From Gloeobacter morelensis MG652769 (GTDB lineage Bacteria; Cyanobacteriota; Cyanobacteriia; Gloeobacterales; Gloeobacteraceae): a stretch of DNA of 64,000 nt. Shown in pieces: positions 46,304-54,389 of this stretch. The position numbers and the translations under genes were made by a program. The stretch lies in NCBI RefSeq assembly GCF_021018745.1, contig NZ_CP063845.1, positions 1,302,001 through 1,366,000 on the forward strand, read 5' to 3'. Position 1 is the first letter of the stretch. Each line of letters begins with the position of its first letter. The notes beneath the pieces were generated by a model. The model saw only the letters and a list, made by a program, of their open reading frames with translations. It made no database searches and was not told where the DNA came from.

Positions 46304-47509
46304 ATGACTAGCGTCCCCCTCAGTTGGGCAGAACTAGAAGCGCTCACAGATTTTCAATTGGATACCGTGAATGGGCCGACCAATGCCCAGGCCCGTCTGC
46401 GCCTGTTTGGCCTCACCGAATCCGCTGTGCGAATCACCCTTTACCGCGACAATCACGCCTGGTGCCCCTACTGCCAGAAGGTCTGGCTGTGGCTTGAAGA
46501 AAAACAGCTTCCCTACCGCATCGAAAAAGTGACGATGTTTTGCTACGGGCAGAAGGAGAGCTGGTACAAGCGCAAGGTGCCCTCCGGCATGCTGCCGGCT
46601 GTCGAATTGGACGGCCGGGTGATCACAGAAAGCGACGACATCCTGATTGCCCTCGAACGGACCTTCGGCCCCTTGGGATCGGGCATGGAAGACCCGACGG
46701 TGCTCCCCCTGCGGCGGCTGGAGCGGCTGTTATTTCGGGCCTGGTGCACCTGGCTTTGCTATCCGGCCGGTTCGTCCCGCGAGGAGCAGCGCAATCGCGA
46801 CCAGTTCAAAGCCGTGGTCGCTGCGGTCGAGGATGCCCTCGCTCGCACCTCGGGGCCTTACTTTTTAGAGCAGTTCGGCACCGCCGATGTGATCTTCACG
46901 CCCTACGTCGAACGGATGAACGCCAGCCTCTACTACTACAAGGGCTACTCCCTGCGCGAAGAAAATCCCCGCCTGGCTGCCTGGTTTGCAGCGATGGAAA
47001 GCCGACCCGCCTACCGCGGCACCCAGAGCGACTTCCACACCCATGTCCACGACTTGCCGCCCCAGATGGGGGGCTGCTGGGAAAACGGCGAGCCCCAGAT
47101 GCAACGCAATAAAGCACGGGTCGATCATGGTCCTTGGACCGGATTGCCCGATGTCGCTTACCCCGAGCCCGAAAACTCCCGCACAGAAGCGCTTCAGCGG
47201 GTGCTCAAGCACCGCAACAACATCATTCGAGTCAACCCCGCCGATCGCCAACTGTTCGACGAAGCGCTGCGCTGTGCCCTGACCCACCTGATCACCGGCC
47301 AAGTCTGCACACCGCCGCCGGGCTCCGACCCGGCACTGCGATATCTGCGCGACCGGATAAACGTGCCCCGCGACATGTCTATCTACGCGGCCAAACGGTT
47401 GCGCGAATCCCTGGAGCAGACCGCCGCTTTGGTGGGCGATGGCCAGGGTCCCCCTCTGCCTGTCCAGCATCGGCGCGACCAGGACCCGGCGAATTTTGCC
47501 GGCGTTTGA
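46304..47509 (+). CDS. Glutathione S-transferase family protein with C-terminal extension
   Basis: A 401-residue protein. Residues about 44-125 are a thioredoxin-fold GST N-domain with CPYC (54-57), like omega-type or glutaredoxin-like GSTs. Residues about 140-255 form the helical C-domain. An extra 140 residues follow (from about 260), including [20 protein letters not shown] and a helical end, which many GSTs lack but cyanobacterial relatives of this type have. It probably conjugates or reduces substrates with glutathione, and the genome does encode gshA. The ATG at 46304 matches the start of the conserved [12 protein letters not shown] sequence. Confidence 0.8.
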   Translation: MTSVPLSWAELEALTDFQLDTVNGPTNAQARLRLFGLTESAVRITLYRDNHAWCPYCQKVWLWLEEKQLPYRIEKVTMFCYGQKESWYKRKVPSGMLPAVELDGRVITESDDILIALERTFGPLGSGMEDPTVLPLRRLERLLFRAWCTWLCYPAGSSREEQRNRDQFKAVVAAVEDALARTSGPYFLEQFGTADVIFTPYVERMNASLYYYKGYSLREENPRLAAWFAAMESRPAYRGTQSDFHTHVHDLPPQMGGCWENGEPQMQRNKARVDHGPWTGLPDVAYPEPENSRTEALQRVLKHRNNIIRVNPADRQLFDEALRCALTHLITGQVCTPPPGSDPALRYLRDRINVPRDMSIYAAKRLRESLEQTAALVGDGQGPPLPVQHRRDQDPANFAGV

Positions 47510-47586
47510 GACGTAGGCTCTCCAGGCCCACACGGAGGCCATCAATTTACGGACCGGAAAGTCAATTAGCCCCAGCGCAGCTGCTG

Positions 47587-48030
47587 TTACGTGGGCGCCC
47601 AGCCCCCGGTAAAGTGCATCTGCAGCGTCTGGGTAGTCCAGGTAGGAAGGCCGCATCCCAAAAAGTCGTTGTCTTCAGTCCAGATGCCACTTTCGAGAAC
47701 CAGTGCCAGGGCAACGGTAGGCCAATCGTCCGGGTCACGAGGAATACGCTGGCGGGCTTGGCGCTCAACCGGTAAATACACCAGCTCCGGCGCAATACGG
47801 ATATTCCGGCAAAGAGTGCTGAGCGCCAATTCAAGCAGGGTGTCGCGCTGTACCGGTAGAATACGGCCCTGGCAAACCATGGCATTGCCCCGTTTGCGCA
47901 ATTCGTGCAACGCTTCGTCCACAGCCCGTTCGCAGATAAACAGATCCAACCTCCGCTCAGAGACCAGAGTACGGCCCGCCTCCCGCAAAAGCGTTCCGAC
48001 GATGATATTGGCGTCAACAACCAGCAGCAT
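47587..48030 (-). CDS. PIN-domain toxin (VapC-like)
   Basis: A 147-residue protein with a PIN nuclease fold. LLVVDANIIVGTLL carries the first Asp, and the acidic pair DPDDWPTVALAL and WTEDNDFL complete the metal site. The start is the ATG at 48030, which lies 17 bases inside the end of the antitoxin gene; the reading from 48084 would overlap it further. With the gene before it, it forms a type II toxin-antitoxin pair. The frame is intact, unlike the VapC-like gene at 35290. Confidence 0.82.
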   Translation of the reverse strand: MLLVVDANIIVGTLLREAGRTLVSERRLDLFICERAVDEALHELRKRGNAMVCQGRILPVQRDTLLELALSTLCRNIRIAPELVYLPVERQARQRIPRDPDDWPTVALALVLESGIWTEDNDFLGCGLPTWTTQTLQMHFTGGWAPT

Positions 48031-48286
48031 TCGCACCCAGTTCGTCTTCAGCACTCTCGAACATGGCGGCAAAGCTCTCTTCATCGAGCTCGTTCTGGGC
48101 AGCCATTTGACGGACTAGCTCCCCCAGGCGCTCGATGTCTCCGGTTTGCTCTTCGTGCTCCAGCAACTCCGGCAACGGAATATAAACACCGATCAGGCGG
48201 TTGTTTCTGCGAATGCCAAGGGCGTGCTTGCTTGCCAAATAATGACTGGCGCGATCTCGAAACTCGCGGACACCAATGAATTCCAT
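48014..48286 (-). CDS. Phd/YefM-like antitoxin
   Basis: A 90-residue antitoxin starting at the ATG at 48286. The N-terminus MEFIGVREFRDRASHYLASKHALGIRRNNRLIGVYIP fits Phd/YefM antitoxins, which dimerise on DNA through this domain. The acidic C-terminus (ELDEESFAAMFESAEDEL) would block the PIN toxin encoded next. It overlaps the toxin gene by 17 bases. A 10+10-base inverted repeat covers its start codon and is a good operator candidate. Confidence 0.78.
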   Translation of the reverse strand: MEFIGVREFRDRASHYLASKHALGIRRNNRLIGVYIPLPELLEHEEQTGDIERLGELVRQMAAQNELDEESFAAMFESAEDELGANAAGC

Positions 48287-48316
48287 AATAGTGGCTACAT
48301 GCGTGACCACTATTAT
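48285..48316 (-). promoter_or_regulatory. Operator-like inverted repeat of the PIN module
   Basis: Arms ATAATAGTGG (48285-48294) and CCACTATTAT (48307-48316) match in all ten bases around a 12-base spacer. The left arm includes the antitoxin ATG and the right one lies about 30 bases upstream, where its promoter should be. This is the usual layout for autorepression by the antitoxin-toxin complex. Confidence 0.7.
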
Positions 48317-48452
48317 GTATCATTGCTGCCATACAGGGCAGACTGCGGACGAAGTGATCGGTGGTTGAGGCGCCTTTCCTGCTTTGTGCATAGCTTGCTC
48401 TGCAGGCGCACTGCGATGATGAAGAGGTCGGCCGGAGCAAAGAAGGTACGCG

Positions 48453-49505
48453 ATGTTTGTGCTGCTGTCGATCCTGGTGCTGGGACTGCTCATCGTCGTA
48501 CACGAGCTGGGCCATTTTCTGGCGGCCCGCTGGCAACATATCCGGGTAAGCCGCTTCTCGATCGGCTTTGGACCGGTGATCGCCCGCTACCAGGGGCCGG
48601 AGGTGGAGTATGCCCTGCGCGCCTTGCCCCTGGGCGGCTATGTCGGCTTTCCTGACGACGACCCGGATAGCGGCATCTCCAAAGACGATCCGAATTTGCT
48701 CAAGAACCGGCCGATTCTCGATAGAACGATCGTCCTGCTTGCCGGGGTGACGGCGAACTTTGTGTTTGGCTATCTGGTGCTGTTGGCGCTGGTGGTGCTG
48801 GGGGGCGTTCCTGAGACCCAGGTGCGGCCCGGCGCCCTCATCCAGCAGGTGACGGCCGGTCAGGCGGCCGAGCGCGCGGGCCTCGAAGCGGGCGATGTCG
48901 TCCTCGAAGCGGCAGGGCGGCCCATCGGCAGTGGCGACGGGGCGCTTGCCCAACTGAGCCGGGTGTTTGAGGCCAATCCCGACAAGCCCGTCGACCTGGT
49001 GATCCGGCGCGGCGAGCAGCGGCGGCCCGTGGCCCTCACCCCGAGTACCCAGGGGAAAGTCGGCGTTTCGCTCTCTGCCAACGGCACCGTGACGCGCCGG
49101 GCACCCCGGGATGTCGCCGAAGTTTTCACCAGCAGCGCCACCGCCTACGGCCGCATCGCCGTCACGACGTTGAACGGCTTCGGGCAGTTGTTTACCGGCC
49201 GGGCGGGGCTTGACCAACTCACCGGACCGGTGGGGATCGTGGCCGTCACCGCCCAGGCCGCCCAGAGCGACTGGCTCAACTTGTTCTACGTGGCGGCGTT
49301 GATTTCCTTTAATCTCGCGGTGCTGAACCTGCTGCCCCTACCGGCCCTCGACGGCGGACAACTCGTGTTCGTGATTGCCGAGGCGCTGCGGGGCAAACCC
49401 GTCCCCGAGCCGGTGCAAAACTACGTCAACCAGGCGGGCATGCTGGTGCTGCTGGGATTGGGCGTGCTGTTGATCTTTCGGGACACCTTCAATTTGCTGC
49501 AGTGA
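48453..49505 (+). CDS. rseP: Site-2 protease family metalloprotease RseP
   Basis: An intramembrane zinc protease of 350 residues. The first membrane helix carries HELGH (residues 17-21), and the second catalytic motif NLLPLPALDGGQ lies near residue 300. A single PDZ domain (about 130-195, with GLEAGDVVLEAAGRPI) sits between. Such proteases cut membrane anchors of anti-sigma factors or other regulators. The ATG at 48453 is the family start. It is not next to dxr or proS as in some bacteria. Confidence 0.92.
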   Translation: MFVLLSILVLGLLIVVHELGHFLAARWQHIRVSRFSIGFGPVIARYQGPEVEYALRALPLGGYVGFPDDDPDSGISKDDPNLLKNRPILDRTIVLLAGVTANFVFGYLVLLALVVLGGVPETQVRPGALIQQVTAGQAAERAGLEAGDVVLEAAGRPIGSGDGALAQLSRVFEANPDKPVDLVIRRGEQRRPVALTPSTQGKVGVSLSANGTVTRRAPRDVAEVFTSSATAYGRIAVTTLNGFGQLFTGRAGLDQLTGPVGIVAVTAQAAQSDWLNLFYVAALISFNLAVLNLLPLPALDGGQLVFVIAEALRGKPVPEPVQNYVNQAGMLVLLGLGVLLIFRDTFNLLQ

Positions 49506-49646
49506 GCGCTCAGATAGCCTCGCCCACTCCAGGCGGTTGGCGTCCGTCTGTAGATCGTAGGCCATCTGCCGCACCGGCCCCGGTTATACTGAGCGGCACC
49601 GGCCCCAGGCCGTCTTCACCCAGGCGGAATCAGCGAAAGGTTTGCA

Positions 49647-50657
49647 TTGATTGAGATTCACGCGCTCGCCGCCCTGGAGGCGGGTAGACCCCTCGAAGCG
49701 TTTACCTATACCCTGGGCGGCCTGGCCAGCCAGGATTGCCTGATTCGGGTGTGCGCCTGCGGCGTCTGCCACTCGGACCTGCACATGATCGACAACGACT
49801 GGGGCCGCTCGCGCTATCCACTGGTGCCCGGGCACGAGGTGGTGGGGGAGGTGGTAGAGGTCGGCTCCGAGGTGCGCCACCTCAAGCCCGGCGATCGGGT
49901 GGGGGTGGGCTGGCAGCGCTCGGCCTGTCTGCAGTGCCTCGAGTGCCTGCGCGGCAACGAAAATCTGTGCGCCCACAGCCAGGCTACGATCGTCACCGGC
50001 TACGGCGGCTTCGGCGATTATCTGGCGATCGACGCGCGCTTTGCCTTCAAGATTCCGGCGGGGATTCCCACCCACGTCGCCGGACCGCTTCTGTGCGGCG
50101 GGATCACAGTCTATTCGGGGTTGCGGGCGGCAGGGATGAGTTCGGGCCAGGAGATTGGCGTTATCGGGGTGGGCGGACTCGGCCACCTGGCGGTCCAGTT
50201 CGCCGGCCGCCTCGGCAACCGGGTGACGGTCTTCACCACCTCCGAGGACAAAGCCCGGCAGGCGGCGGCCCTCGGAGCGCACCGGGCGGTGATCGTGCCG
50301 CCGGGCGAGTCGCCCCCGCCGCCTGTCGAACGTCTCGACATCATCATCAGCACGATCCCCTACGCCCTCGATGCGGTGGGCTATCTGGCTCACCTCGCCG
50401 CCGACGGCACCCTGGTGTTCGTCGGCGTACCGCCCGAACCGCTGGCGTTGCCGGTGCGCGAACTCGTCCGGGGCCGACGGCGCCTGATGGGATCGGGCAT
50501 CGGCAGCCGCTCGCGCATCGTCGAAATGCTCTCGGTAGCCGAGCGCTTTGGAGTGATGCCGATAGTTGAAACCTTCGCGATGGCCGAGGCGAACGAGGCG
50601 CTTGAGCGGGTGCGCCGCAATCGGGTCCGCTATCGCGCGGTGCTGCTGGCTGAATGA
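49647..50657 (+). CDS. Zinc-dependent alcohol dehydrogenase (cinnamyl-alcohol type)
   Basis: A 336-residue MDR-superfamily enzyme. The catalytic zinc site reads CACGVCHSDLHMID and GHEVVGEVVEVGSEV, and the structural zinc site has four cysteines in SACLQCLECLRGNENLC. The NADP-binding motif is GVIGVGGLGHLAVQFA. The enzyme probably reduces aldehydes with NADPH, like the broad-range cyanobacterial and YahK-type dehydrogenases. The start seems to be TTG at 49647, as nothing better precedes it. It follows rseP by 141 bases. Confidence 0.88.
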   Translation: MIEIHALAALEAGRPLEAFTYTLGGLASQDCLIRVCACGVCHSDLHMIDNDWGRSRYPLVPGHEVVGEVVEVGSEVRHLKPGDRVGVGWQRSACLQCLECLRGNENLCAHSQATIVTGYGGFGDYLAIDARFAFKIPAGIPTHVAGPLLCGGITVYSGLRAAGMSSGQEIGVIGVGGLGHLAVQFAGRLGNRVTVFTTSEDKARQAAALGAHRAVIVPPGESPPPPVERLDIIISTIPYALDAVGYLAHLAADGTLVFVGVPPEPLALPVRELVRGRRRLMGSGIGSRSRIVEMLSVAERFGVMPIVETFAMAEANEALERVRRNRVRYRAVLLAE

Positions 50658-50750
50658 TCTCTGCAGTTATTGCATAAAGTGATTACATAAATCTTGCTTT
50701 GTGGGAAAATCTTGGCCATAAGCGACGTCACCTGGCCTGCGAGGGAGTAG

Positions 50751-51272
50751 ATGCTGCTGGGAAGATTCACCGTATTTCCTGGAGAAGAGCGAACGCTGGC
50801 CGTTCAAATCCAGAGTGAAGAGTTCCGCTTCAACGAATGGAACGACAAACACATCGAGCAAGGGTTCTCCTGGCGGCCGGGCAGTGTGTCGTTTGAAACC
50901 CTGAGCGACATCGGCCTGCTTGCCGTCGAGGTGCGCGTCGAGCCGACCTTTGAGATTGCGCCATCGGCGATGCGGGCTATCCAGGTACCTTTTGCGGTAC
51001 CCGAGGGTGAGAGCATTTTCGTAGGGGCGCTCATTGACGAAGAAGACCATCGCTTCGCCGTCCCACCCGGAGAATACGCACTCGTTTACCAGACGGGGCT
51101 GGTGGAAGCGCAGCCGCCACCCGGCCCGCCGGAGTTGGACGACGCCGACACGTGGTGCCGCCTATCTTTTGTGCGGCAGGACAACACCCAAGCGGAGATC
51201 TTGCGCATCGAAGCGGGCTACATGCCTGTGCTGCCGTTGCTGATGCAGGCGCGAGCCGTTGGCGTCGAGTAG
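50751..51272 (+). CDS. ComJ-like protein
   Basis: A 173-residue soluble beta-rich protein. The middle sequence WNDKHIEQGFSWRPGSVSFETL and the later IQVPFAVPEGESIFVGALIDEEDHRFAVPPGEYALVYQ resemble the ComJ family, known in Bacillus as inhibitor of the competence nuclease NucA. No nuclease gene lies nearby, so the role may differ. The ATG at 50751 is preceded by GGGAGTAG, a fair ribosome binding site. The assignment is by pattern memory and moderate. Confidence 0.55.
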   Translation: MLLGRFTVFPGEERTLAVQIQSEEFRFNEWNDKHIEQGFSWRPGSVSFETLSDIGLLAVEVRVEPTFEIAPSAMRAIQVPFAVPEGESIFVGALIDEEDHRFAVPPGEYALVYQTGLVEAQPPPGPPELDDADTWCRLSFVRQDNTQAEILRIEAGYMPVLPLLMQARAVGVE

Positions 51273-51302
51273 CGCAGCCCAGTTGCAACGTGGCAAGTAT
51301 CG

Positions 51303-52532
51303 CTAGCAATGCCGCATGACTTCTAATGCCGCTTCCAGGGCAATTTCGACGTGGGCCAGGTGGGTGCCGCCCTGCAAAAAAACAATGTAGGGTTCGCGCA
51401 GTGGACCGTCCGCCGAAAGTTCCAGGGTGCTCCCCTCGATGAAGGTGCCCCCGGCCATCACCACGGCGTCGGCGTAGCCGGGCACGACGTCGGGCACCGG
51501 CTCCAGGTAGCTGTCGATGGGCGAGCTGCGCTGGATGGCCCGGCAGAAGGCGACGAGCTTCTCAGGCGAACCCAGACGCAGAGCCTGGATGACATCGGTG
51601 CGCGGATCGGTGGGGGCAGGTTGAACCGCATAACCCAACTGCGAAAAGATATAGCTCGCCAGGTGCGCCCCCTTCATCGCCTCCCCGACCATCTGGGGCG
51701 CCAGAAAGAGACCCTGCATCAGCAAGCGGTTGGTGTCGAGGGAGGAACCCCCTTCGCTGCCGATGCCGGGGGCGGTGAGCCGGGCGCAGGCCCGCTCGAC
51801 CCACTCGGCCTTGCCTGCCAGGTAGCCCCCCGCCGGGGCGATCGTTCCGCCCGGATTTTTGATCAGGGAGCCCGCCACCAAGTCCGCTCCGACGTGGGTA
51901 GGCTCGCGATCTTCGCAAAATTCGCCGTAGCAGTTGTCTACAAAGCAGACGGTGTCAGGGTTTTGGGCTTTGACAAGCGCTATGACGCGCTCGATTTCGC
52001 CGATGGGAACGCTGGGCCGCCAGCTGTAGCCGCAGGAGCGCTGGATAAGCACCATGCGCGTCTCGGAGCGGACGGCCGAGGCCAATTTTTCCCAGTCGAT
52101 GCGGCCTGCCGGGGTGAGGGCCACTTCGCGGTAGGCGACGCCAAAATCCTTGAGCGATCCCTGTCCGTGGCCGCGCAGGCCGATCACTTCTTCGAGGGTG
52201 TCGTAGGGCGCACCCGCCACCGAGAGCAGCTCGTCACCCGGGCGCAGCACGCCAAACAGGGCGCAGGTGATGGCGTGGGTGCCGGAGACGAACTGGATGC
52301 GCACGGCGGCTTGCTCGGCGCCGAAGATGCGCGCAAAGGCTCGGTCAAGGGTGTCGCGGCCAAGATCTCCGTGGCCGTAGCCGCTCACCCCGGCAAAGTG
52401 GTGGGCGCCGATTTTTTCGGTGCGGTAGGCGGCAAGCACGCGCTGGAGGTTTTTTTTCACCCGGTTATCGACGGCGGCGAAGACGGGGGCTAGATCCTGC
52501 CTGGCCTGGACAAATAGTTCGACAGTAGACAC
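51303..52532 (-). CDS. PLP-dependent methionine gamma-lyase family protein
   Basis: A 409-residue PLP enzyme of the family once called aluminium resistance protein and now methionine gamma-lyase-like. Typical blocks are FSGVSGYGHGDLGRDTLD (here FAGVSGYG), QFVSGTHAITCALFG, PYDTLEEVIGLRG, VLIQRSCGYSWRPS, VCFVDNCYGEFCE and the PLP-lysine motif GSLIKNPGGTIAPAGGYLAG. Its substrate in cyanobacteria is not known; it probably cleaves a sulphur-containing amino acid. The ATG at 52532 is the family start. Confidence 0.85.
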   Translation of the reverse strand: MSTVELFVQARQDLAPVFAAVDNRVKKNLQRVLAAYRTEKIGAHHFAGVSGYGHGDLGRDTLDRAFARIFGAEQAAVRIQFVSGTHAITCALFGVLRPGDELLSVAGAPYDTLEEVIGLRGHGQGSLKDFGVAYREVALTPAGRIDWEKLASAVRSETRMVLIQRSCGYSWRPSVPIGEIERVIALVKAQNPDTVCFVDNCYGEFCEDREPTHVGADLVAGSLIKNPGGTIAPAGGYLAGKAEWVERACARLTAPGIGSEGGSSLDTNRLLMQGLFLAPQMVGEAMKGAHLASYIFSQLGYAVQPAPTDPRTDVIQALRLGSPEKLVAFCRAIQRSSPIDSYLEPVPDVVPGYADAVVMAGGTFIEGSTLELSADGPLREPYIVFLQGGTHLAHVEIALEAALEVMRHC

Positions 52533-52598
52533 GGTTCCTCGGAATTTGCCAAAGCAACGATTCTAATCGGCTTCTGTTCAGTTTCGGTTTACGCTTCC

Positions 52599-52628
52599 AG
52601 GGCCTGCACGATGCGTGTCGACTGCGGC
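52599..52628. repeat. Copy 1 of a dispersed 30-base repeat
   Basis: AGGGCCTGCACGATGCGTGT plus CGACTGCGGC matches 60443-60472 in 28 of 30 bases. Both copies, read on the minus strand, encode a similar peptide end, PQSTRIVQALE here and PQSTRVVHALE there, each followed by a stop codon one codon later. It lies between genes. Confidence 0.6.
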
Positions 52629-52720
52629 ACAGATTTGAGTGTGCGAGGCTTTAGAGCGGTAAAACCAGCCGGTCAGCCGAAAATCCCAACGCAAACCGGT
52701 TTTTCCTCCTGATACCTGCT

Positions 52721-53287
52721 CTAAACTTCGCTGTGCAGTAACTGGTCGCTCAGGCTTGCCAGGACGCGCTCGAAGGGACCGTTGTCATCCAGGCCGCCAG
52801 AGAGGATCAGTGCTCCCTGGATGCGCAGTACCGCTTCCTCCGCGCGCTGCCTGGCTTCGGAGGTTTCCACGCCGGCTTCGACCGCCAGTTGTGCAAGGGC
52901 ATCTATCAGGGTCTCGAAGCTCGCGCGCAACGGCTCTTGAAACAACAGGCGCGATTCGCCATGCACCAGAGTACCCAATAGACAGGCTTCCCGGCCGTGG
53001 GCGTAGAGGCTGTCCAGTGCGGCTACGAACTTCTCCAGCCGCGCTTCGGGGGTGCCTGCTCCCCGTAGTGGGATAAGCAGGTGCTCTTGCGCCCAGGTGT
53101 CCATCCGTTCGAGCGCGGCGCGGGCCATCTCTTCTTTGCCTCCCGGAAAGTAATGGTACAGACTGGAGCGGCCCAATCCGGCAGCCTTCGACAACTCGGC
53201 AAGCGACGCTCCCTCGAAGCCCTGGCGGCGAAACACCAGCATCAGCCGATCGATGACTTGTTCTCGCGACAGCAATGGAGCAGGCAT
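52721..53287 (-). CDS. TetR family transcriptional regulator
   Basis: A 188-residue repressor. The N-terminal TetR helix-turn-helix (residues about 8-55) reads REQVIDRLMLVFRRQGFEGASLAELSKAAGLGRSSLYHYFPGGKEEM. The remaining helices form the ligand-binding domain. It follows the alpha/beta hydrolase gene by about 70 bases on the same strand, separated by a 26-base hairpin (53305-53330). A perfect palindrome overlapping the promoter of the hydrolase gene is the likely binding site, so the regulator would control its own unit. Confidence 0.85.
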   Translation of the reverse strand: MPAPLLSREQVIDRLMLVFRRQGFEGASLAELSKAAGLGRSSLYHYFPGGKEEMARAALERMDTWAQEHLLIPLRGAGTPEARLEKFVAALDSLYAHGREACLLGTLVHGESRLLFQEPLRASFETLIDALAQLAVEAGVETSEARQRAEEAVLRIQGALILSGGLDDNGPFERVLASLSDQLLHSEV

Positions 53288-53304
53288 GGGACACCCGGTA
53301 GAGC

Positions 53305-53330
53305 CCGTGCTGGAATGGTTTCCAGCACGG
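53305..53330 (-). other. Hairpin between hydrolase and tetR
   Basis: CCGTGCTGGAA and TTCCAGCACGG pair in all 11 bases around TGGT. No T run follows on the minus strand, so it is not a strong terminator. It may lower read-through or stabilise the upstream transcript so that the hydrolase exceeds its repressor. Confidence 0.5.
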
Positions 53331-53355
53331 CTGTGTCGATTGTACCGATGGCAGA

Positions 53356-54219
53356 TCAGCCGCGGGGCCGCCGGGTGGCCAGAAAGCGGCGGATAAGCTC
53401 GGCGATAAGGGCACTTTCTTCTTCCAGGGCAAAGTGGCCGGTGTTGAGCAGGTGGATTTCGGTGTCTTTGAGGTCTCGCTGGAAGGCAAGTGCCCCGGGC
53501 TGGCTGAAGATTTCGTCGTTTTTACCCCACACCACCAGGGTCGGCGGCTGGTGGCGGCGGAAGTATTCCTGCCAGCGCGGATAAAGGGGCGGGTTGGTGC
53601 GGTAGTCGTAGAACAGGGCCAGCTGGATATCCTGGTTGCCGGGCCGCTCTAAGGTCGCCTGGTCGGCATTGACCGCATCGAGGCTGACGTGTTGGGGATT
53701 GCGCGCCCCGTTAAAGTACTGCCATTCGGTGGCCCCCCGGGTCAACAAAAAGCGCAGCGCCTCGCCGGTGGTTTCGTTTTTGTCCTGCCAGAAGGCGCGG
53801 ATCGGTTCCCAGAACTTGGGAAGGCCCTCCTCGTAGGCGTTGCCGTTCTGGACAATGAGCGCCCGGATGCGCTCGGGATGGCGCTCGGCGATCCGAAAGC
53901 CAATCGGTGCGCCGTAATCCATGACGTAAGGGATGAATTGCTCAATGCCGAGGGCGGCAAGGAATTTTTCCATCAAGTCGGCAAGCCGCTCGAAGCTGTA
54001 CTCGAAGTCGTGCACAGATGGGTTGTCGCTATTGCCAAAACCCGGGTAGTCAGGGGCAATCAGGTGAAAGTCCTCAGCAAGTTCTGTCATTAAGTTGCGA
54101 AACATGTGCGATGAAGACGGAAAGCCGTGCAGCAGCACGATCGTCGGCGCACCGGGCCGTCCCGCCTCGCGGTAGAAAATCTTCAGCCCATCGACATGGA
54201 CAGTCCTGTAAGCAATCAT
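53356..54219 (-). CDS. Alpha/beta hydrolase, haloalkane dehalogenase/epoxide hydrolase-like
   Basis: A 287-residue alpha/beta hydrolase. The oxyanion motif is LLHGFPSSSHMF, and the nucleophile elbow reads PYVMDYGAPIGFR, where Asp (not Ser) is the nucleophile, as in haloalkane dehalogenases and epoxide hydrolases. The acid is likely Asp/Glu in WGKNDEIF, and the catalytic His is in LLNTGHFALEEE. The substrate is unknown. Control by the adjacent TetR through the palindrome in its promoter suggests induction by a xenobiotic or reactive compound. Confidence 0.85.
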   Translation of the reverse strand: MIAYRTVHVDGLKIFYREAGRPGAPTIVLLHGFPSSSHMFRNLMTELAEDFHLIAPDYPGFGNSDNPSVHDFEYSFERLADLMEKFLAALGIEQFIPYVMDYGAPIGFRIAERHPERIRALIVQNGNAYEEGLPKFWEPIRAFWQDKNETTGEALRFLLTRGATEWQYFNGARNPQHVSLDAVNADQATLERPGNQDIQLALFYDYRTNPPLYPRWQEYFRRHQPPTLVVWGKNDEIFSQPGALAFQRDLKDTEIHLLNTGHFALEEESALIAELIRRFLATRRPRG

Positions 54220-54287
54220 GTCCGCCTCCGTGTGCAGTGTGAAAAACTGAGTGCGGTCCCAACCCGGCGGGCTGCGAACCTGTCACC

Positions 54288-54316
54288 AATGTACCGAACA
54301 TTCGGTTTAATGTCAA
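54288..54316 (-). promoter_or_regulatory. TetR operator inside a sigma70 promoter
   Basis: On the minus strand TTGACA (54316-54311), a 17-base spacer and TACATT (54293-54288) make a strong promoter, and the palindrome ACCGAACATTCGGT (54293-54306) fills most of the spacer and touches the -10. Binding there would block RNA polymerase. The hydrolase starts 69 bases further on. Confidence 0.82.
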
Positions 54317-54389
54317 TGCCTGTCGACCCCGCGTATCCCGCAGAATGTCTGCCAGGTCGGCCGCGATTTTGATGCGGGCCTCGAAGGCC

